DNA from: Streptomyces sp. AA1529
GTDB taxonomy: Bacteria > Actinomycetota > Actinomycetes > Streptomycetales > Streptomycetaceae
Assembly (NCBI RefSeq): GCF_000280905.1
Contig: NZ_ALAP01000078.1
Location: 62,001 to 126,000, forward strand
Direction of reading: 5' to 3'
DNA: 64,000 nt
Within the stretch, counting starts at the first letter, position 1. Each line of letters starts with the position of its first letter. A program made the position numbers and the translations under genes. Below the pieces are notes generated by a model that saw only the letters and a program-made list of their open reading frames with translations, made no database searches and was not told the origin of the DNA. Shown one piece after another: positions 58,251 to 64,000 of the stretch.

Positions 58251-58487
58251 TCAGTTGTTGAACTTCATCAGCAGGCCGAGTACGACGATGAGGGCGAACC
58301 ACACCAGGCCGACGACGACCGTGATCCGGTCGAGGTTGCGCTCGGCGACCGACGAGCCGCCGACGGAGGACTGCATACCGCCACCGAACATGTCGGAGAG
58401 GCCGCCTCCCTTGCCCTTGTGCATCAGCACCAGCAGCAACAGCACGGCGCTGAAGACGATGAGGGCGATTGAGAACCCCATGACCAC
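58251..58487 (-). CDS. secG: Preprotein translocase subunit SecG
   Basis: This 78-aa protein has two transmembrane helices ('GFSIALIVFSAVLLLLVLM' and 'ITVVVGLVWFALIVVLGLLM') flanking the conserved cytoplasmic loop 'HKGKGGGLSDMFGGGMQSS'. It is the small subunit of the SecYEG channel. The start may be GTG 58487 or ATG 58481. It is downstream of tpiA by 140 bp in the same direction, the typical gap-pgk-tpiA-secG order. Confidence 0.96.
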   Translation of the reverse strand: MVMGFSIALIVFSAVLLLLVLMHKGKGGGLSDMFGGGMQSSVGGSSVAERNLDRITVVVGLVWFALIVVLGLLMKFNN

Positions 58488-58627
58488 GGCTGGACCAACT
58501 CTCTCGGATCGTGGCTGGACACTTGACGTTACGAACGCTTGCGGGGACCGGAGCGCAGGTCCGGTCCCCGCAAGACTACGACGGGCGACGGCCCGGCGTC
58601 ACACGCCGCGGGTCGCCCGCGGACGGA

Positions 58628-59419
58628 TCACTGGTCGCGGAAGCGGACGATCTTGACGAACTCGTCCGTGTCCAGCGAGGCCCCGCCGACCAGCGCACCG
58701 TCGATGTCGGGCTGCGCCATGATCTTGGCGACGTTGCCGGCCTTGACGGAGCCGCCGTACTGGATGCGCACCCGCTGGGCCGTCGCCCCGTCGTCGTCGT
58801 ACAGCTCCGCGAGCCGGCCGCGGATCGCGCCGCAGACCTCCTGGGCGTCCTCCTCGCCGCAGACCTTGCCGGTGCCGATGGCCCAGACCGGTTCGTAGGC
58901 GATGACCAGCCCGGCCGCGGCCTCGGCCGGGACGTCCTGGAGGGCGCCGTCGAGCTGGCCGAGGGTGTGCGCGACGTGGTCGCCCGCCTCGCGGACGGCC
59001 AGCTCCTCGCCGACGCAGACGATCGGGGTCAGCCCGTGCTTGAGCGCGGCCTTCACCTTGGCGTTGACCAGCGGCTCGTCCTCACCGTGGTACTGGCGGC
59101 GCTCCGAGTGGCCGATGGTGACGAAGGTGCAGTTCAGCTTCGCCAGCATCGGGCCGGAGATCTCACCCGTGTAGGCCCCGGAGTCGTGCGCGGACAGGTC
59201 CTGCGCGCCGTACCGGATGCGCAGCTTGTCGCCGTCGACCAGCGTCTGCACCGACCGCAGGTCGGTGAAGGGCGGCAGGACCGCGACGTCCACGGCCTCG
59301 TAGTCCTTGTCCGTCAGCGCGAAGGCGAGCTTCTGCACATGGGCGATGGCCTCGAGGTGGTTGAGGTTCATCTTCCAGTTGCCCGCCATCAGCGGGGTGC
59401 GGGTGGGCGGTGTCGTCAT
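58628..59419 (-). CDS. tpiA: Triosephosphate isomerase
   Basis: This 263-aa TIM-barrel enzyme has the substrate lysine in '[11 protein letters not shown]', the catalytic histidine in 'IGHSERRQY' and the catalytic glutamate in '[12 protein letters not shown]'. 'YGGSVKAGN' forms the phosphate site. ATG 59419 follows GGAAGG. It lies 102 bp after pgk and before secG. It interconverts dihydroxyacetone phosphate and glyceraldehyde-3-phosphate. Confidence 0.97.
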   Translation of the reverse strand: MTTPPTRTPLMAGNWKMNLNHLEAIAHVQKLAFALTDKDYEAVDVAVLPPFTDLRSVQTLVDGDKLRIRYGAQDLSAHDSGAYTGEISGPMLAKLNCTFVTIGHSERRQYHGEDEPLVNAKVKAALKHGLTPIVCVGEELAVREAGDHVAHTLGQLDGALQDVPAEAAAGLVIAYEPVWAIGTGKVCGEEDAQEVCGAIRGRLAELYDDDGATAQRVRIQYGGSVKAGNVAKIMAQPDIDGALVGGASLDTDEFVKIVRFRDQ

Positions 59420-59521
59420 GCCCTTCCTTCCATGTCCATGTTCGCTTCTCCGCTCGCGCGGCGCGGTGCCAGTCTCGTAGTTGCCCGCGGCCCGGCAGCC
59501 GCGCGTGCGACGCCCACGGCG

Positions 59522-60733
59522 TCAGTCCTCCAGTGCGGCCAGGCCGGGAAGCGTCTTGCCCTCGAGGTACTCGAGGCTGGCGCCGCCGCCGGTCGAGATG
59601 TGTCCGAACGCATTCTCGTCGAAGCCGAGCTGACGCACCGCGGCGGCACTGTCACCGCCGCCGACGACGGTGAAGGCCGGGGAGTCGAGCAGACCCTGCG
59701 CGACGGCCCTGGTGCCCTCCGCGAAGTCCGGGTGCTCGAAGACACCCATCGGACCGTTCCAGAAGACGGTGGCCGCGTCGGCGAGCTTCGCGGCGTAGAG
59801 CTTACGGCTCTCCGGGCCGATGTCCAGCCCCTCCAGCCCGGCCGGGATGGCGTCCGCCGCCACCACCTCCGGATCGGCGGGCGCCTTGGTCTTCAGGTCG
59901 GGGAACTCCGCGGCCGCCAGCACGTCCACCGGCAGCACGAACTCCACACCCAGCTCCTCGGCGCGCTCCAGATAGCCCTTGACCGCGGGGATCTGGTCCT
60001 CCTGGAGCAGCGACCTGCCGACCTCGTGTCCCTGGGCCTTGAGGAAGGTGTAGGCCATTCCGCCGCCGATCAGCAGCCGGTCGGCCTTGCCCAGCAGATG
60101 GTCGATGACACCGAGCTTGTCGGAGACCTTGGCGCCGCCCAGGACCACGGCGTAGGGCCGCTCGACGTCCTGGGTGAGCTTCCGCAGCACCCCCACCTCG
60201 GTGGCGATCAGATACCCGGCGGCGTGCGGGAGGCGGGCCGGCAGGTCGTAGACGGAGGCGTGCTTGCGGTGCACGGCGCCGAAGCCGTCGCCCACGTACG
60301 CGTCCGCGAGCGCGGCCAGCTCGTCGGCGAAGGCACCCCGCTCGGTGTCGTCCTTGCTCGTCTCGCCGGGGTTGAAGCGGAGGTTCTCCAGCAGCGTGAC
60401 CCCGCCGTCGGCGGTCCCGCCGACGGTGGCCTTCGCGCTGTCCCCCACCGTGTCGGCCGCGAAGGCGACTCGGGTGTCGAGGAGTTCACCGAGCCGCGCG
60501 GCGACCGGCGCCAGCGAGAACTGCGGGTCCGGGGCGCCCTTGGGGCGTCCCAGGTGGGAGGCCACGACCACGCGCGCACCGCTCTCGGTGAGCTTCCGGA
60601 TCGTGGGGACGGCGGCCCGGATCCGGCCGTCGTCGGTGATGGTGTCGCCGTCGAGCGGGACGTTGAGGTCGGCGCGGACGAAGACCCGCTTGCCGGACAC
60701 GCCCTCGCCGACGAGTTCGTCGATCGTCTTCAT
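59522..60733 (-). CDS. pgk: Phosphoglycerate kinase
   Basis: This 403-aa glycolytic kinase shows 'KRVFVRADLNVPLDG' at the N-terminus, 'ASHLGRPKGAPD', 'LGGAKVSDKLGVI', 'GPMGVFEHPDFAEGT' and the nucleotide-site 'VVGGGDSAAAV'. ATG 60733 has GGAG at 6 nt; the frame upstream lies in a hairpin region. It follows gap by 117 bp containing two overlapping hairpins that may tune read-through. Confidence 0.97.
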   Translation of the reverse strand: MKTIDELVGEGVSGKRVFVRADLNVPLDGDTITDDGRIRAAVPTIRKLTESGARVVVASHLGRPKGAPDPQFSLAPVAARLGELLDTRVAFAADTVGDSAKATVGGTADGGVTLLENLRFNPGETSKDDTERGAFADELAALADAYVGDGFGAVHRKHASVYDLPARLPHAAGYLIATEVGVLRKLTQDVERPYAVVLGGAKVSDKLGVIDHLLGKADRLLIGGGMAYTFLKAQGHEVGRSLLQEDQIPAVKGYLERAEELGVEFVLPVDVLAAAEFPDLKTKAPADPEVVAADAIPAGLEGLDIGPESRKLYAAKLADAATVFWNGPMGVFEHPDFAEGTRAVAQGLLDSPAFTVVGGGDSAAAVRQLGFDENAFGHISTGGGASLEYLEGKTLPGLAALED

Positions 60734-60773
60734 GGATGGCTCCTGTCGTGGGCCCGGGGCACCGGCCCCGGGA

Positions 60774-60829
60774 GTGCACTGCGCACGAGGCATGGGACAG
60801 GGCTCGTGCGCAGTGCACGAGCCCTGTCC
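60774..60829 (-). terminator. Two overlapping, mutually exclusive hairpins between gap and pgk
   Basis: Hairpin A pairs 60774-60789 with 60803-60818 (16 bp, 13-nt loop). Hairpin B pairs 60795-60809 with 60815-60829 (15 bp, 5-nt loop). Both are perfect and share 60803-60818, so only one can form at a time. On the minus-strand transcript B is made first, 21 nt after the gap stop codon. The layout looks like a terminator/antiterminator or a processing site. Confidence 0.75.
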
Positions 60830-60850
60830 GTCACCTCGGTCCGCCCGGGT

Positions 60851-61870
<1,020 letters not shown>

Positions 61871-62003
61871 CTAGGTACGCCGGTCAGGAAACCGGCGAGG
61901 GCTGTTGGGGATGTCCCCGACCGACTCCGACCCTACCTCTCCGGCAGGGCTGGACTCACATCGGCCGCACGGACCGGAAACCGCGTGAACCCGCCGCTCA
62001 GTC

Positions 62004-62095
62004 GAGCATTTTCCCGCTCGTCGGGCGAGCTTTTCCACGCTTCTCAGACGAGCATTTCCCCGCTCATCAGCCGACCATTTCCTCGGTCAGATTCG
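62004..62095. repeat. Four 23-bp tandem units, each an inverted repeat
   Basis: Units at 62004-62026, 62027-62049, 62050-62072 and 62073-62095 share GAGC-N8-GCTC-like dyads at a 23-bp period. Unit 2 is GAGC...GCTT; unit 4 reads GACC-N8-GGTC, a paired change that keeps the symmetry. The array covers the last codons of whiA (stop at 62067) and the region upstream of gap. It could be an operator array, a set of RNA hairpins or a terminator. Confidence 0.75.
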
Positions 62096-63044
62096 TTTCC
62101 GTTCCCGGAATTCCGAGATCCTGCGCACGCTTGTCCGCCATGGCCAGCAGCCGCCGGATCCGCCCGGCCACCGCGTCCTTGGTCAGCGGGGGGTCGGCGA
62201 GGGCACCCAGCTCCTCCAGCGACGCCTGCTTGTGCTCCATCCGCAGCCGCCCCGCGGCGGCCAGGTGCTCGGGGACCTCCTCGCCGAGGATCTCCAGCGC
62301 CCGCTGCACCCGGGCGCCCGCGGCGACCGCGGCGCGCGCCGAGCGGCGCAGGTTGGCGTCGTCGAAGTTGGCGAGCCGGTTCGCCGTGGCCCGCACCTCG
62401 CGGCGCATCCGCCGCTCCTCCCACGCCAGTACCGACTCGTGGGCACCGAGTCGCGTCAACAGCGCGCCGATCGCATCACCGTCCCGGACGACCACCCGGT
62501 CCACCCCGCGCACCTCGCGCGCCTTGGCGGCGATCTGCAGCCTGCGGGCCGCGCCGACCAGGGCCAGCGCCGCCTCCGGGCCGGGGCAGGTGACCTCCAG
62601 CGAGGAGCTGCGCCCCGGCTCGGTCAGCGAGCCGTGCGCCAGGAACGCGCCGCGCCAGGCGGCCTCCGCGTCGCAGGTGGCACCCGAGACCACCTGCGGG
62701 GGCAGCCCTCTGATCGGGCGCCCCCGGCTGTCGACGAGCCCGGTCTGCCGGGCCAGCTGGTCACCGCCGGCAACCACCCGGACGACGTAGCGGCTGTTGC
62801 GCCGGAGCCCGCTGGGGGCCATCACCACCAGGTCCGAGGAGTGCCCGAAGATCTCCAGGATGTCCTTGCGCAGCCGCCGGGCGGCGATCCCGGTGTCCAG
62901 CTCCGCCTCGATCACGATCCGCCCGCTCACCAGGTGCAGCCCACCCGCGAAGCGCAGGATCGACGAGACCTCTGACTTCCGGCAGCAGGTCCGGGTGACG
63001 GGGAGCCGGGAGATCTCGTCCTTCACCGCAGGCGTCATCGCCAT
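62067..63044 (-). CDS. whiA: Sporulation regulator WhiA
   Basis: This 325-aa WhiA has an N-terminal degenerate LAGLIDADG homing-endonuclease-like domain ('[22 protein letters not shown]', '[22 protein letters not shown]'-type residues). Its C-terminal helix-turn-helix domain is '[32 protein letters not shown]', with the recognition part in '[19 protein letters not shown]'. WhiA works with WhiB to start sporulation septation. ATG 63044 overlaps the yvcK stop. The extreme C-terminus ('NLTEEMVG') is encoded inside the 23-bp repeat array, so array expansion would alter it. Confidence 0.96.
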   Translation of the reverse strand: MAMTPAVKDEISRLPVTRTCCRKSEVSSILRFAGGLHLVSGRIVIEAELDTGIAARRLRKDILEIFGHSSDLVVMAPSGLRRNSRYVVRVVAGGDQLARQTGLVDSRGRPIRGLPPQVVSGATCDAEAAWRGAFLAHGSLTEPGRSSSLEVTCPGPEAALALVGAARRLQIAAKAREVRGVDRVVVRDGDAIGALLTRLGAHESVLAWEERRMRREVRATANRLANFDDANLRRSARAAVAAGARVQRALEILGEEVPEHLAAAGRLRMEHKQASLEELGALADPPLTKDAVAGRIRRLLAMADKRAQDLGIPGTETNLTEEMVG

Positions 63045-64000
63045 GGGCCGATCCTTCCATGCATCCGAAAAATACGGTCGTACGCGGCGGCCAGCAGCTC
63101 CGGGTCGTGCCGGGGAGTCCCCTCCCCGGACTCCGTCCGGGCGGCGCCCCCGGCTGCCGCTACGGGCGCCAGCTCGACCCTCCCGCCGAGCTGATCGGCG
63201 GCCTCGCTCAGGGAGTCCTGGTCGGGCACGGCATCCTGGTCGGCCAGCACCACGTCGAAGGTGAGTTTAGGGGCGTGTCGCCCCAAAACCTCCAAATGAC
63301 GCTGCGGGGAAAAACCATCCGTTTCCCCCGGCTGCGGAGCGAGGTTGAGCGAGAGGACCTTTCGGGCCTTCGTCTCGGTCAGCGCCTCCAGCAGCTCCGG
63401 CACCAGCAGGTGCGGGATGACGGACGAGAACCAGGAGCCGGGCCCCAGCACCACCCAGTCGGCGTCCAGCACCGCGCGGACGGCCTCGGACACGGCCGGC
63501 GGGTCGCTGGGGACCAGGTGCACCTCCTGGACCTCGCCGCGGGTGAGCGCGACGGTGGCCTGGCCCCGTACGATCGACAGCTCGTCGGGGCGCGCGGGGT
63601 CATGGCCGCGCACGCTGGCGCGCAACTCCAGCGGCACGGCGGACATCGGCAGCACCCGGCCGTGCGCCCCCAGCAGCTTGCCGACCAGATCGAGCGCCTG
63701 GACATGATCCCCGAGCTGTTCCCAGAGCGCGACGATCAGCAGATTGCCGACCGCGTGCTCATGCAGGTCGCCGCGGCTCTCGAAGCGGTGCTGGACGACC
63801 TGGGCCCAGGTGCGGCCCCACTCGTCGTCGCCGCACAGCGCCGCGAGCGCCTTGCGCAGGTCCCCGGGGGGCAGCACCCCCAGCTCGTCGCGGAGCCGCC
63901 CGCTGGAGCCGCCGTCGTCGGCGACGGTGACCACCGCCGTGAGGTCGCCGGTGATCCGGCGCAGCGCCGTCAGCGAGGCCGACAGGCCCATGCCGCCGCC
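63035..64000 (-). CDS. yvcK: YvcK/CofD-like gluconeogenesis factor, N-terminus outside window
   Basis: The C-terminal 322 residues or so are present; the frame runs off the right edge just before the expected glycine-rich nucleotide motif. Visible is '[37 protein letters not shown]', characteristic of the UPF0052/YvcK family related to CofD (quoted by its first part). '[21 protein letters not shown]' is also visible. The order rapZ-yvcK-whiA is conserved in actinomycetes, so rapZ should lie beyond the edge. YvcK proteins affect carbon metabolism and cell-wall synthesis. The internal ATG at 63991 is not the start. Confidence 0.93.
   Translation of the reverse strand, partial: GGGMGLSASLTALRRITGDLTAVVTVADDGGSSGRLRDELGVLPPGDLRKALAALCGDDEWGRTWAQVVQHRFESRGDLHEHAVGNLLIVALWEQLGDHVQALDLVGKLLGAHGRVLPMSAVPLELRASVRGHDPARPDELSIVRGQATVALTRGEVQEVHLVPSDPPAVSEAVRAVLDADWVVLGPGSWFSSVIPHLLVPELLEALTETKARKVLSLNLAPQPGETDGFSPQRHLEVLGRHAPKLTFDVVLADQDAVPDQDSLSEAADQLGGRVELAPVAAAGGAARTESGEGTPRHDPELLAAAYDRIFRMHGRIGPWR

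Noticed and set aside
62004-62095. Tandem repeats considered as a CRISPR array
   Set aside because: Units are adjacent at a 23-bp period with no unique spacers between them, only four copies, and one overlaps coding sequence; no cas genes nearby.

Overview
The window is chromosomal DNA of a Streptomyces or a very close relative. GC content is very high, GTG and TTG starts are common, and translational ATGA/GTGA overlaps are frequent. Marker genes agree: ectABCD, RbpA, WhiA, the small ribosomal protein bL37, a subtilisin-inhibitor-like protein and actinobacterial DapD. I saw no rRNA, tRNA, prophage, IS element or CRISPR array. All named functions rest on motif and family recognition; no search was run.

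Layout. (1) 1-3.3 kb: ectoine/5-hydroxyectoine operon ectA(partial)BCD with two internal hairpins and a strong terminator. (2) 3.4-8.0 kb: class V aminotransferase and ketoglutarate-semialdehyde-type aldehyde dehydrogenase genes, divergent from an IclR regulator followed by uronate dehydrogenase. This looks like an oxidative uronate/aldarate module. (3) 8.0-16 kb: GlsB-like membrane protein, bL37 (25 aa), SSI-type protease inhibitor, TerD protein, TetR regulator, small hypotheticals, MHS-family transporter and an acidic 536-aa unknown.

(4) 16.3-31 kb: a complete pentalenolactone-type sesquiterpenoid cluster on the minus strand, in transcription order gap1 - penM - penH - penG - penF - penE - penD - penB - penA - penI - ispH - ispG. 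The pathway can be read from the genes. IspG/IspH boost IPP/DMAPP, PenB makes farnesyl diphosphate, PenA cyclises it to pentalenene, and PenI, PenH, PenF, PenE, PenD and PenM oxidise it stepwise. PenG probably exports the product. Gap1 is a second GAPDH that probably gives self-resistance; the housekeeping GAPDH lies at 60.9 kb. Two features stand out: ispH/ispG are translationally coupled to the P450 penI, and no MarR/SlyA activator gene (penR/pntR type) lies between penM and gap1 or next to the cluster.

(5) 31-36.6 kb: secreted EEP nuclease, EI24-like membrane protein, dapD, and an SMR efflux pump with its TetR regulator and two tandem palindromic operators. (6) 36.6-43.5 kb: SUF iron-sulfur operon sufR-B-D-Rieske-C-S-U-T, with a CAAC-N6-GTTG operator upstream of sufR. 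(7) 43.6-48 kb: ABC exporter pair, ctaA, a small conserved gene and ctaB. (8) 48.5-62 kb: central carbon metabolism: tkt, tal, zwf, opcA, pgl, pgi, then rbpA, secG, tpiA, pgk, gap. (9) 62-64 kb: whiA and the 3' part of yvcK.

Regulatory DNA is unusually readable. Several genes have a TANNNT-type -10 box only 6-7 nt before the start codon, as expected for leaderless mRNAs. Long perfect hairpins mark most convergent ends. Two overlapping, mutually exclusive hairpins lie between gap and pgk. Four 23-bp units, each an inverted repeat, span the whiA end and the gap upstream region; the last carries a compensatory change.
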